Shown here: positions 38,563 to 50,127 of the stretch, piece after piece | How the letters are laid out: each line of letters begins with the position of its first letter | How positions within the stretch are numbered: position 1 is the stretch's first letter | DNA from: Puffinus mauretanicus | Taxonomy: Eukaryota; Chordata; Aves; Procellariiformes; Procellariidae | Assembly: GCA_023333565.1 (NCBI GenBank) | Contig: JAJKFH010004053.1 | Location: forward strand, 558,001 to 622,000 | Length of the DNA: 64,000 bases | Reading direction: 5' to 3' | Notes under the pieces: model-generated | The model's input: the letters and a program-made list of their open reading frames with translations, nothing else | Database searches by the model: none | Told to the model about the DNA's origin: nothing | Position numbers and translations under genes: made by a program

Positions 38563-38640
38563 AATTAGAGAATATTTGTAAAGTACTTTGAATATTCAAG
38601 TGCTGTGTAAGTACCAAGGTATCATTAACTGTGATCCCAA
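38563..38640 (+). repeat. Possible ancient SINE/LINE tail relic
   Basis: 'tgtaaagtactttgaatatt' followed by 'caagtgctgtgtaagtacca' and 'aggtatcatta' follows the word order of tails found in ancient amniote repeats (a 'tgtaaagcgctttgagat' type segment followed by 'gcgctatataagtgcaaagtattatta'). The match is diverged and not computed. Confidence 0.35.
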
Positions 38641-41600
38641 TGAATTAGGGAGGAAGTTTAGACTCCAAGAGCACCAAGCAGGCAGTGGTGCCAGGCTGGC
38701 TTAGGGAAGAGGGGAGCTGGGTGAGGAGAAGAGAGCTTCAGAGATGTATTGCAAATTCACCTGAGACAGGTGAGTAGCAACATGAGGAGCTGGCCATCAT
38801 AGACATGCTAAACCAGCAGTTGCTGGAATGGCTCACAGGTATAATTCTCCCTTACTACAGGTTCCTAAACAGAAATCTCTGCAGCGCAGTATTAGTAGGG
38901 GGAGGAAAAACCATCAGCTTGCTCTTTGCTACACTGTTCCAGTCCCTTTCCATACAGAGGATGAAGAACTCGGGCCTTTTGGCGTATGACCATTTTCATG
39001 TTGACTCTTTGATGTTATACACGGAGCACCTCACACATTCCCAACCTGAAGGGAACAGCTCTTCTCATGGGGCTCCTGCTGAGTTGAGCTTTTCAGCCGG
39101 ATCTTGTCTCTCACCTATCCACGAGCACAAGACTGGAAGTGATGAGAACTCTGTGATGCTTTTGATGTTTTTTTGGTAACTTTCCATCACCCTGAGTTAT
39201 ATGAATAAAACTCAGCAATGGGCTGCAGCTCACTGAGGGAAAGAATCTGGAAGACTTCTGGGTGCATACATTCCCAGTGTTATTCCTCCCCAGTTGCGCT
39301 GCTAAGCTGGGCTATGTAAGCTTGAGGGAGCAGGACTTGAGGCCAGGGAAAAAGCGCTTACTTATAGCAGTCTGCTGCTCCATTTAATGTTCACTCTTTC
39401 CAAAAGACATGGTTCCTTTGAAATCCCTCCAGCTTGGTATGGTTTGGACCAGAAATCTGGTGACCTGCAACATTAAATTCTGAAAAATAGTTGATTTCTG
39501 TCATTTCTTGGATCCACGGAGAGACACGTAAACCGTTTTACTTGCCTTTACTCTTAAGAAAACCATGGAGATCCTCATGGGATGGATTTTTCATTCATTT
39601 GGGAGTATATTGTGAAAACTGTGATTGGTAACTACCAGCAGACTGTGCAAATGTGTTTTACTCTGCGCACAATGGTCTCACGATCCATGGGAGCTTTGAC
39701 TGGCTAGCAGTTTTTAAAATCAGGCCTTTTATCTTCAATGAACATAAAATATGTAATTTTAGGTACCAAATAAAAGTACTTAGAAATCCATTTTAGTGCG
39801 CAGCTTGTTGTAATTTTCTAGCCTTTCTTATCCTCTGCCATTGCTCTCAGCAATTTCTGGAAAATTCAAGGGAGAAGAAAGTGATAATAAGGTTAATCAA
39901 AAAAGAAAATAAGCTTCTCTTAAAGCACATTAAAGACATTAGAGGCGATTGTATATTTTATATAAACAATGAGACAAGGTGAAGATGATGAGCAGGACTC
40001 TGAACACTGTTAACATCAGGACAATTGCCACTGGTTTTAATGGTATGTGAAGCTACCTAGGTTCTTGCAGGTGGTGAGCATTGCCAAAATTTTCATGTTT
40101 AATTTTAAAAGCCAAGAAATTGAATATTACATTTGCCAGAGTGACTGAAAATGAGTCGTACCTGAGGTCTCAGGATTAGGAAATGTGCATTTAACATCTA
40201 TTAATTAATTCTACATTTTTTCTCAGCGAATAGGCAAGCAGAATGCCCACACTGATCTCTGGCAGACTCCACTTGACTAAGGAGCATCATGGTGCAAGTC
40301 GGACAGTTGCCACATGCCCCTGCTTCAGCTTCGAGCCATGAGTCCGCAGGCTGAAATCTGAGTGTGTTTGTACGGGAAGGTTGCGGTCCTCAGCCTCTGC
40401 AACGCAGCCGGCCAGTGCCTCGCTCTTCCTCCTGAGCCACTCTGACCGACCGCCCAAGTTCTGCTGCTCCAGGTGATGAGCCCTGGGTATTTTAGATGTC
40501 CAGAAGTGCTTAAATAATTCAGTTGGGCCTTTTAACACTGTTCGCAGATGGGAAGGTGCCCTGGGTGGTCAATCACTTCAGTTCCAGTAGGGCTTCAAAG
40601 GGTCTAGTTACAGGACTGAGAAATACTACGGGAAGTGCTGGGATTATAGCTATTGCTCTCGCTGGCAGGAAAGGGAAAAATCCCAACCTGGTGACAGCGC
40701 AGGCTTCACAGCACACAAGGTTGGAAGATCCTCAACGGGCCACTTGGGAAAAAAATCAGTTTTAAGCAAGCTCATAAAATGGAGAGCGTAACTATTGATT
40801 TTATCAACGGGTAAATAACAGCATTTCTTTTTGCCCACACTTCTGAGCAGCAGTGAACACTGGAGCCAGCCTACACGATATGGAAAGGAGTGACTTCTGC
40901 CCCTTTTGGGTAGGGCTGTTGCGATGTAACTACTTATCTTTACTGCAGGACACTATTTAACCCTATGAACGTCAGGGTTTTGTTTTTAGACATCTAAGAA
41001 TACCAACGTAACAGCAGTTCAAGCTGCCAGCCAGAATCCTGTCAGATCAAATTGCACCACCTGGGCAATAACTCAAATGAGTTTAAACAAAGGGTTTTGC
41101 ATCAACAGTACTTTCCTTGGGGGAGGTATGTGAGGAGGAGAAGGCTGGCAAACCTACTGCAGCACCAGCCTAGGAAACCCAAACCATTATTAGTCCGTGG
41201 GACTGCTGCTGTCGACAGAAGGTGGCAACCCTCCCTCCTCTTCAGTCCTTCTGTTGTTGTAAACCGCTGTTGAACCACCGGGTACCACCTTCTTCCATGC
41301 TTATACTTACTGAAACCTGGACTTCAAATGTTGGGAAGCTCTGTCTCTCATTCCTGCCGAATGGACAGTGATGTGTAGGGGCCCCATTACCTTCCTGGGT
41401 ATCATCTCTGGTGTCTGTTGTGGCTCTGCCCCACAGTAGGGATTCCCACCAGGAGGCTTCCTGCAGCAAGTGGCTGTGGCCCCAATTAACATCCATTTCT
41501 GCCACCACCACTTCGCTGCTGGTGGCTGCCTGTGCTCCTCCAACTGCCAGAAGTCTCCTCTTTGTCAGAGGCATCATCTACAAATGCCATCACGCTCAAA

Positions 41601-43109
41601 ATTAAAATAACTGCAGTACAGCTCCTGTCTGCACCTTTGCCACAAAAAGGGAGACAGCCTTTGATGGCCTATTTTTGTTCCACTTCACTTTCAGCTAACT
41701 CCGGTGGCTCCTTCCCCTAGACATTTTTACCATAATTCTCTCATTCAGATATTTTCAAGTAACAACACAAATGTATGACTTGTCACTATATGTATGTATG
41801 TATATATGTATTTATAAACTTGTATCTACAAATGGTGTATACATATAAATAGAGTGTATATATGGTGTGTATGTGTATATATATAAAATGGTGTATATAT
41901 ATGTAGAAATGGTATGTGTATATATGTCTATATATATGCATACATAATTATGTATGAGGCATATTTTAGGAAAATGTCCTAAACTATTACTTAATTGCGT
42001 GGCAAGTAAGTCCTAGGTGACCCGGTCAACAAAACTCCTCCAGTAAAGGCTGATCTCTGCTTCCTTCCCCACTTGAAGTTCATCAGGACTTTACGAGATC
42101 AGCTGGACACCTCCCTCTCTTCATGAAGGGAGATGAACAGTAACCTTCTCTGCAAGGTGTGAGACCACAGGCTTACGTATGCTTCAGAACAGAGCCTGAT
42201 ATTTCGCTGTTTGAAGCCTAGGGTCCGCTAATAAAGTTTGAAACTTGTATTAAAGCTGTAGTGAAATTGGCACTGAGAATGCTGATGTCCCAGAGCAGTG
42301 AGGAAAAGTGAGCTCTGCTTTTTTTTAATGTTTATTTCTCTGTTTTCATTAATACACTAACCTGTCACAATCTTTTCCAGCGATCTTTACTTGAAGTACT
42401 ATTAACACATTAAGCCATATATATATTTTTTTTATTTTATGACAAAACTACCGTAATGACTCAAATATTTTCAGCATGTTACTAATAGTTTGGCATTTTG
42501 ATTGCATGCTATTTCATATCAAATAACATATTAGTGTAATTTTATAACAGGCATGAATAACAAACATATAGCTTAAAGCAAAAGCTGGGGCAAACAATTA
42601 TTTCTCATGAGAAAAAATTGGCTCCGACATTGACGATACTTTGTTGGCAAAATAACATACGTTTTGATATTTGGTTCACATTCTAGCTGGACAAACCGAA
42701 ATACAAGAAGATTATGAGACAAGGAAATCTAGTAACTATAACATCTGACAGAAGTCTGAAAAGGAGTGACTCCTTTAGGACAGTAGACGATGCAAGTTCT
42801 GATATGCGAGGGCATGCAGTGGTAAAGACTAGTAAATACTGTAAAAAATTGCACAGAAAGAAACAAACATTGAACATGTGTAATATTTCTTTTTTAAAGG
42901 ACAAATTAAATGTTCTAAGAAAAATATATAGAAACTTTGACTGCAGTCAAAATACTAAAAGGGAGAGGAAGGAGAATTGGATCAAGCAGTCATTTCTAAT
43001 TGATAGACCAAACCCCTCTTTTTTTGGTGGATAACCAGTAGAATTATATATTTTCCTGTAAGGTGTCTTGCAAATCATCTTGGAAGCCACATTCTAGTAT
43101 GTAGTCTCT
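38641..43109. other. Intergenic DNA, no gene recognised
   Basis: Ordinary intergenic sequence. Frames of 111-124 codons at 38,805-39,179 (plus) and 41,242-41,577 (minus) have no family resemblance. The plus-strand frame at 42,714-43,034 is Lys/Arg/Ser-rich, AT-driven and lacks flanking coding evidence. Confidence 0.5.
41785..41950 (+). repeat. Compound TATG/TA microsatellite
   Basis: Starts 'tatgtatgtatgtatatatg' and continues as interrupted ta, tg and 'atggtgtatata' units for about 160 bp, a degenerate alternating purine-pyrimidine tract. Several similar 'aaatggtgtatata' units suggest repeated local duplication. Confidence 0.85.
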
Positions 43110-43570
43110 GATGTCTCCCACTCTCCATCACAATCTTCCAGTACTCATGGCTACGCAAATGTTAATTATAAGGCAGCCAGTTGATCCACGTTCAGTCCCA
43201 GTTTACTGTGAAATCTATGAACTTGCTCATCCTTGTAGCTCTTCTCTGAACTTCTTCATCCTGTTTTCTTATTTCTCCTGTCTGGACACTTTTTGTGTTC
43301 TTCCCTTTTTGAGATGAACAAGCAGAACTGCATGTAATGAACCACGGTGCTGCGGCATAATGATATTCTGTCTTATTCCCTGTACCTTTTGCTAATAACT
43401 CTTAATATTTCATTTGGTTTTTTGACCTCTTAAGCACTAATTTGATGTTTTCATCAAAACATCGACAATAATCCAAAATGGCATTTCTGAGTACATTATA
43501 CACATATATAATTATGTATCTTATATATAAAAGACAATCTTCCTTTGCCCTCATTTCCCGCAATGACTTA
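43110..43570 (-). mobile_element. Old CR1 LINE fragment, antisense, from the reverse-transcriptase side
   Basis: Read on the plus strand it carries the antisense signature of deep-branching (crocodile/turtle-type) CR1. In order: 'tccttgtagctcttctctga', 'acaagcagaactgcatgtaa', 'gcataatgatattctgtctt', 'cttaatatttcatttggttt' and 'gacaataatccaaaatggca'. This corresponds to the 3' part of ORF2 downstream of the reverse-transcriptase core. Divergence and stop codons leave no functional protein. A plus-strand frame at 43,111-43,317 is its antisense shadow. Assignment is by remembered consensus; about 460 bp is an estimate. Confidence 0.7.
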
Positions 43571-43861
43571 GTATTATCTGAAACCTCTTACCTTGCCACA
43601 TCCCCTTCTCCAGGCACATGCACGTGTCCCAGCACAGATCCATGCAGAACTCACTTACGACTTCCTCCCATTTAAAGAGCTGAAAACTTATTTCTACGCT
43701 GTGTTTCCTATTCCGACCAATTACTTGAACACGAGCCACCAGCATCCCCGGGCAGCAGAGACAGCCAACAGCATCGGGGGCTGCATCAGCAGGAGCGCAG
43801 CCAGGAGATCAGGAAGTTATCCCCTGGTTATCCCCTTCTGCGCAGCACTCGCTAGACCACA
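43571..43861. other. Short spacer between two CR1 fragments
   Basis: About 290 bp of non-repetitive sequence. A 172-codon plus-strand frame (43,593-44,111) starts here but runs into the CR1 fragment to its right and has no protein similarity, so it is rejected as a gene. Confidence 0.5.
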
Positions 43862-44140
43862 TCGAGATACTGTGGCCAGTTTGGGCTCCCCCAGTACAGG
43901 AAAGACATTGATAAACTGCAGTGAGTTCAGTGACGGTCAGGGCTGGAGCAGTGCCCTTGAGGAGAGCCTGGGGCAGGGGGCTTGTCCAGCCTGGAGCAGA
44001 GATGGCTTTGGGGACACCTCACAGCTACCCCAGTGCCTACGGGGAGGTCATCAGGGAGATGGGAGTCAGACTCTCCAATGTGGTGTGAGGTGGGAGGAAA
44101 AGAAACAATAGGCATAAATGTAATCTTCTCTGAAGTTTCA
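43862..44140 (+). mobile_element. CR1 LINE fragment, ORF2 3' part to 3' UTR
   Basis: Recognisable in order: 'gtggccagtttgggctccc', 'cagtacaggaaagacattg', 'ggctggagcagtgcccttga', 'agcctggagcagagatggct', 'ccccagtgcctacggggagg' and 'gaaacaataggcataaatg'. In intact CR1 this encodes the end of the reverse-transcriptase polyprotein and then the UTR. Here reading frame and sequence have decayed, and the terminal octamer repeat is absent because similarity fades after about 44,140. It lies 0.3 kb from an older CR1 piece in the opposite orientation. Confidence 0.75.
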
Positions 44141-47100
44141 CCACCTCTGTCAACCAAAAACATTTTAAAACTTGTGGACTGTCTCCACTGCCTTAAAAAC
44201 CAGTATGTTATGCCCGTGTCTCACGGTCTCTTAAGGCTCACAGAAAATAACTCCTTTATTTTTGAGGATTCAAAAGTCTTGGAGTCCTATTCTGAACTGG
44301 TTTTCACCTCACAATGACTTGCAATTCCCCTTTGTGATTCCACTTTCCTGATCATATTTGTATTCCTCATGAATTCATGGGCAAGCGTAAGTAGAAGACT
44401 GACTCCAGGAGACGTTTTGGCTAGTTATCTGGACAGGACAAACAGGTGTTAGGCATCCCATTGGTGTGATATGGAAAAAAATCAATAAATTTATTGAATT
44501 TATTATTAATTAGGCCTAAAGGTTATTCTAGAGTTGGAGGAAATAAATTAGCAATTGAAAAGGCACGTTTTCCTATTTCCCAGTTCTATCTGAACCGTAA
44601 AATATTTTGAGCATCGAATCAAATCAAAGAATCAGAGAGCATCTAGCACATCTTCCATGCAAAGATCTACTAATTTATTTTTCTATTATCTACTATTTTT
44701 CTACTACCAATTTATTTTTCTAGATTTACAATACAAAGATCTAATTGTTCAGACTTCAGAATAATGAAATAATATATTTTCATTGCTATACAACTTCCAA
44801 GGTGTAATTTTTAACAGAAATGCTGCATATTCAATGTATAGAATTAAGGACACAGCACTAGAAAGCTATAGAGTTATCCCACAATTTTTTTTTAAGGGAC
44901 TACCACTTAGAGCAATGAATGATGCTTCAACTACGTTTACATAGAGCAACAGTCACATCTAGTGGCCATAAAGTTAATTATTTCTATATGCTTTGAATAG
45001 CTAATCTGGAAGGCATTTTTTATATTGAGTATCAGATGCTATTATTTTGTATTTACATTGTATGCATCTTAATAAAATTTGAAATACCCATATAAGGAAG
45101 ACACACATATATCTGTGTACAAATATATACTTTATAATTCTGAATTATGTTAAAGCAAAAAATGCTACAACACTAATGGAGGGAAGAAGAAGAAATTCAG
45201 AAAGCATTTAAAGATACTCATATGGGTAAAGAAACCTTTTTGATTTTGGCATGGGATCATGCCATTTATGAATCCAGTCAAATGTAACATGTAAAATGGT
45301 AACACAGTCAGAATTATCAAGGATTTCAGGCTTTTATACCCTTGAAAGCAGAAGGACCATCCTGAGGCTTGCCATATACGACAGCAAGCAGACATTCACA
45401 ACGTTTTATTAAACTAATCCTTGAGGGCACGTTAGAGCATATGGACGAAAACTTTTCCTCTCTTGGCTAGCCTGGGTAAGTTGCTCTTCTGGCAGAAGAG
45501 AGATCTGCCTGGGAAAAGAAAAGGAAACCTTTCCGGAGATCAGACAGAGGCTCCATGGCCACCACTCTGAAGGACTTCAGGGAAGCTATAGTGATTTCCC
45601 CAGCTCCCTCAGCGCAGCCACTTACCACGGCACCTGGTCTTCCTGACTGCTCCATGCAGGGCCACCGGTGCCTTAATTCCCAATGATCAGCAGCATCCAG
45701 TCCTTGAGTCCCCAACGAAAAGAGAGGATATGGCACTACATATGGACAAGGGATAGCTCTGCTCCCCAGCCCAGCCCTGTGCAGGATGAACTGATGCTTC
45801 ATCCAGTGCTGATCTTGTCCTCTGGCCTCTCTTAAAGGGATGACACAGGCAGGAGGGGGCTCCACATGACCCAACAAAAGAGTCTTACAGATGGGCAAGA
45901 AACAAGCTGAAACAGCTGCTAACAAGTCAACCATCCCAGAAAGTGACGGGAGTCAGTCCAGCCATACAGATAAATGGAGCACTGAATCATATGCTGTCTC
46001 ACAACCTAGATGCAGTTCACCCTGCACACAATACAGATCAACCATGCATGGTCAGGTCTCCATCGTAAGCCTACATGGACACGCAATGCCCACTGCCTTT
46101 CACATCATTATGAGTTTCATTCTTTTGGTCTACACGATATTCCTTGAAGATCCCTTCCCCAAATTTCCTCTGCCTTATGATGAACTGATCAATAACACCA
46201 CAAGTGAAGAATCTAAATATATGTAAACTACTTGGGGATTTGAGGTATGGAATTTGGATAACGCGTCCAGAGTATATATTCTTGCTACAAGACTGCAGGT
46301 ACTTTTGTAGAGCACAGTTTGGTACAAACTAGCTACGCCACACTGAGAATGATATCCAACTTTCCTGGGAGCTGGAAATAAGCCACAGAACAAGCAGAGA
46401 ACAATCAAACTCCTTCCATTGTTCCAGGGAACTCTGCAACACTCTCCAAGTTTGAGGGCATTATGTTTTCTAGTACGTGAAGTAAATTCAAGGGAAGCAG
46501 GTCATTCCTGGGTCAGGCATACTTTCTGGGTCAAAAGCAAAGAGAAAAGTTCTGAATCACAGAGTTTCTATTAATAAGACCAATGTAACAGTAAAATGAG
46601 ACATACCAATGTGCATTTGTAGCATTGCCAGCATGAAAGGTTACACTTAGACTTGTCTAATTTACTCTTTTATCTAGCTTCATTCAAAGATTACACAGAA
46701 GTCACAGTTATCTTCAGTAGCAAACATAGCACTAGTTCAAACTGTTCTTGATTGCTCTTTTCTTAATTAATGAATGTGGAAAGAAAGATTGTTCCTTTTA
46801 GTTTTGCACTGAATTTGATAACGACAGTTAAGATCTTGTGTTTGCCCACCGTTGATGCAGTACGTTGCACCAATACAAGAAATAGCAACAGCAACGTTGC
46901 GTTGAGGTGCAGAAATACTTCCTGAAACCTGTGGCAGACCTACCGACCACTGCAATCATTTGCATTTACTTGCTCTGCAGCATGAGACCACACTGAAGAA
47001 TGAAGCCACATGGGAGACACATAAACAATATATAGGCAGTCCCAGCACATATGCTAGTAGTTTTTGCTACCTTGTTTGTAGTTGTTTCCTTTTCTCTGTT

Positions 47101-48084
47101 TGAAGGCATAGCACTACGTCCATGATAAAGACACAGTAGACAGAACACAACCAGAGATGTCATTCGTCTTGGCTGGGCATGTATGAATATGCTCATGAAT
47201 CACCACAGCTGTCCAAGGCACCCCAGCTTCTCACACAGCCTTTGGTTGAGCTCCATTATTATGAAGCCGTATTTTAAAAGCTCATTTTAAACTTTATCAC
47301 ACATGTCTGGCGTTAGTTGCAATAACATACAGAAAAAGAAAACTGCTTATTTTTTTAGTGGATGTCCACATTTTTTCACCTGACCTTACAAACAGTGGAG
47401 AGATTATCAAGTGTAGGATGTGTTTCTACTACTCAGTTACTCTGTTCTCAGTCGGTTTATAAGGTGAAGCCTTGGTTTCATAAGCTGTATTTTTCACTTA
47501 AGCTTTCAGGCTTTGTCCTTCAGTAAAAGAGCTGTAGAGCTGTAAGTAGAGCTGTACTCTGAATCATGGGGGCCAATGGGCAAGCTAACCCTGGCCTGTC
47601 TCAAATTCAGGATATTCTTTATCACACCATTAAGAAACATGAACAACTTTTAATTCTAAATGTTTGCTGCCCTCAAGAGGAGAACTTTAAAAATATCTAC
47701 TCCATGACTTTACTCTATTAAAAGCAATGACTGAGGTGTGTTGTTTTTATGTTTTGCAAAACAAAAACACATGCCAGTCATTATATGTCCAGTTGACTAT
47801 GTCTTTAAAGAGTTTGCAGAGTCTGAAACATTTAGCTTTAGAGTTATTCATATTTTTAAATCAGATAAAAAGAAAAACCATATACTAGATAGCTGTATCC
47901 CCACCACCGCCAACATACAGTTTCAACTGGAGCTTAAATATGTATTTGGAAGACAGATCCCTGTAAGGTTACTAAATAGACAAGCTTCATCAGGTTCAGG
48001 AAGTCCCCTGAGATGAAAATAGTAGAAGTTTAGGAGATTACTCACAAATATCATTTATGTTTGCCCAGATCTTACTCCTCCCTT
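44141..48084. other. Intergenic DNA, no gene recognised
   Basis: AT-rich. The longest frames are a 155-codon minus-strand frame at 45,467-45,934 and a 111-codon plus-strand frame at 45,891-46,226, which overlap at their edges. Neither matches a family I know or shows splice-bounded conservation cues. Confidence 0.5.
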
Positions 48085-48163
48085 GGTGTCTGCTAATGGG
48101 CTTCGCTAGGAGACAGGATACTGGATCAGATGGACCCATCAGCCACTCTTAGGTTCTGAAATA
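48085..48163 (+). mobile_element. Ancient CR1/L3-like LINE 3' tail
   Basis: 'gctaggagacaggatactgg' followed by 'atcagatggacccatcagcc' and 'actcttaggttctgaa' matches the remembered 3' end of old CR1/L3 elements ('ggatactgggctagatggac' then 'ttggtctgaccca' then 'ttcttatgttct'). Only the last 80 bp or so are recognisable. Confidence 0.65.
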
Positions 48164-49740
48164 TAGTCTTCAAGTATTGATTAAGTAATATAGGAAATGC
48201 CTCTGAGGAGCCCAGTGTCCTCATTATCTCCTGGAAGGAGCTCTGCAGCTCTTCAAAAAAGGTATTTCCTGGATGCAGTCAAAAACTTTCCAGGAGATTC
48301 TTGGTGGCTTGTTCTTTTAGCAAAACTCTACGAATGGATTTACAAATTTCTTTGAAATTCCTGTTTAGCCACATCTTCATCTTTCTGGGAAAATTGAAGA
48401 GTAACAAAAAAATGGAATTAGAGCGCAACTTAAAAAAAAAACAAACAAAAAAAGAAATAGTTTGAGTATTTAAGTTCAAAAACAATGTAAATAGTTTCAG
48501 GTATCACTGAACCCTTCTTTTGTGAAATACTTTCCTTAATTGCTAGATGTTCTTTTAGCCTTGTGCTGCTCAAGAAATTATGTTAAAGGCTCACATGCCA
48601 TATACAGTTAGCACAGAGAGTGTGCCTGTGACACTGTTTAGCTGACAGGGATCTCAACAGAAAATGTCTGCACCTACATATAAAACACTGGAGGTTGAGA
48701 CAACAGTACCATAAAAGTCAAGAACAGCATAGGTTATGCTGTTCTTTGTCACCCACTGGAAAACAGGAAACAAAAGGCTATTACCTTGTACAGGACCTTG
48801 TAATTTTTTCCTGTGCTTCCTTTTCTCTTGTCAGTCCAGCTTGTCACATAACTGTCTCTATTACCCTGAAGAGAGACAGCAATATTCCCACTGAGGGCTA
48901 CTAATGTGTTCAAGTAGTCATTAAAAAAAAATAGTGGGAAATAGGGAATAGGGAAATTACTTACAAGATGTAAAAAGTTGGTACATGTTGTAACTAGTTT
49001 GTATGAGGTTTGTAGCTGCCTCTGTTTTAAAATGGAGGTAAACTTTCACTGACTATTTGTGCCACTGCATGGTGCACAACAACAAAGATAGATTTAAGCA
49101 GGGGATATGGACATCACTATCTTCAAGAAAAGAGCTGGTCCTGTTTGGAGAGATTTCTCACAAAAGACACCCCTTACATTAAAGGAAATTCACAGTAACT
49201 TCTCTTACCTTGATGCAGATTTCTTTTTCTTTTCCTTCAGGACAAGCTGGTACTTAAAGCACATTGCTTAATTCTTACTACTGGAATCCAATAGCTGCTG
49301 CCCATTTCCTATTCATGTAAGCTGAAGAAAGATACTTGCTGTTCAGATTTGTCCCTTAGAGACAAGAACTAGAACTTCAGAGCTCAGATAATGTCTTCGT
49401 TTTAGTTCAGGCTTATCAATAATAAAAAGTATTGCCAAACGATGTTGTAAAAGTGGTTACAGGAAAATATGGAAATATTCCTAGTTGGCTTATTGTGTAG
49501 TTTCTGACTAAGAAAATATAGTTTCAAACACCTCATATATTTACTTCTAAATGAACAAAGCATTTCTCAGATAGAAGCTCCTGAGTTCCATTATAGGGAA
49601 TATGTATATATTTCATATATGTATACAGATATATGATACATTTTTCAGCCTTTCTAAGATGGGGCTTTGGAGTTTTAGCAGATATAGGAAATCTTCAGAA
49701 ACAGCTTGTAAGGATGTACGATTTACATTCCATCATACAT
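48164..49740. other. Intergenic DNA, no gene recognised
   Basis: AT-rich sequence with an A-rich patch at about 48,430-48,455. No supported gene or element. Confidence 0.5.
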
Positions 49741-50127
49741 GGGTCAGGGCAATCCCAAGCACAAATACAGGCTGGGGGATGAAGGGATTGAGAGCAGCCC
49801 TGCCGAGAAGGACTTGGGGGTACTGGTAGATGAAAAGCTGGACATGAGCCGGCAATTTCTTTGCTCATTTCTGCAGCATAGTTAAAGAAGGCTTAGACTA
49901 GCTATAAGGAAGAAATGAAGAAATGTTTTACGACGAGGGTGGTGAGACATTGGAAGAGGTTGCCCAGAGAGGTGGTAGATGCCACATCCCTGGAAACATT
50001 CAAGGTCAGGTTGGACGGGGCTCTGAGCAACCTGATCTAGTTGAAGATGTCCCTGCCCATGGCAGGGGGGTTGGACTAGATGACCTTTAAAGGTCCCTTC
50101 CAACCCAAGCTATTCTATGATTCTGTA
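49741..50127 (+). mobile_element. Internally deleted CR1 LINE copy
   Basis: The first part (to about 49,855) is ORF2-derived. In one plus-strand frame it reads [11 protein letters not shown], then further CR1-like residues, and the DNA continues to 'gaaaagctggacatgagc', a typical CR1 ORF2 segment. After about 25-30 unclear bases it jumps to the 3' UTR ('cttagactagctataaggaa', 'gacgagggtggtgagacatt', 'gtccctgcccatggcagggg', 'gttggactagatgacctt'). It ends 'attctatgattctg'. The intervening several hundred bases of ORF2 end and UTR are missing. Well preserved, so relatively young; non-coding. Confidence 0.9.

Noticed and set aside
43593..44111. 172-codon plus-strand frame
   Set aside because: Its second half is a decayed CR1 fragment and the first half matches no protein family.
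49882..50103. Minus-strand frame very similar to a plus-strand frame at 61,216-61,428, suggesting a repeated small protein
   Set aside because: Both are the antisense of the same CR1 3' UTR. The similarity is due to the repeat, not to a gene family.
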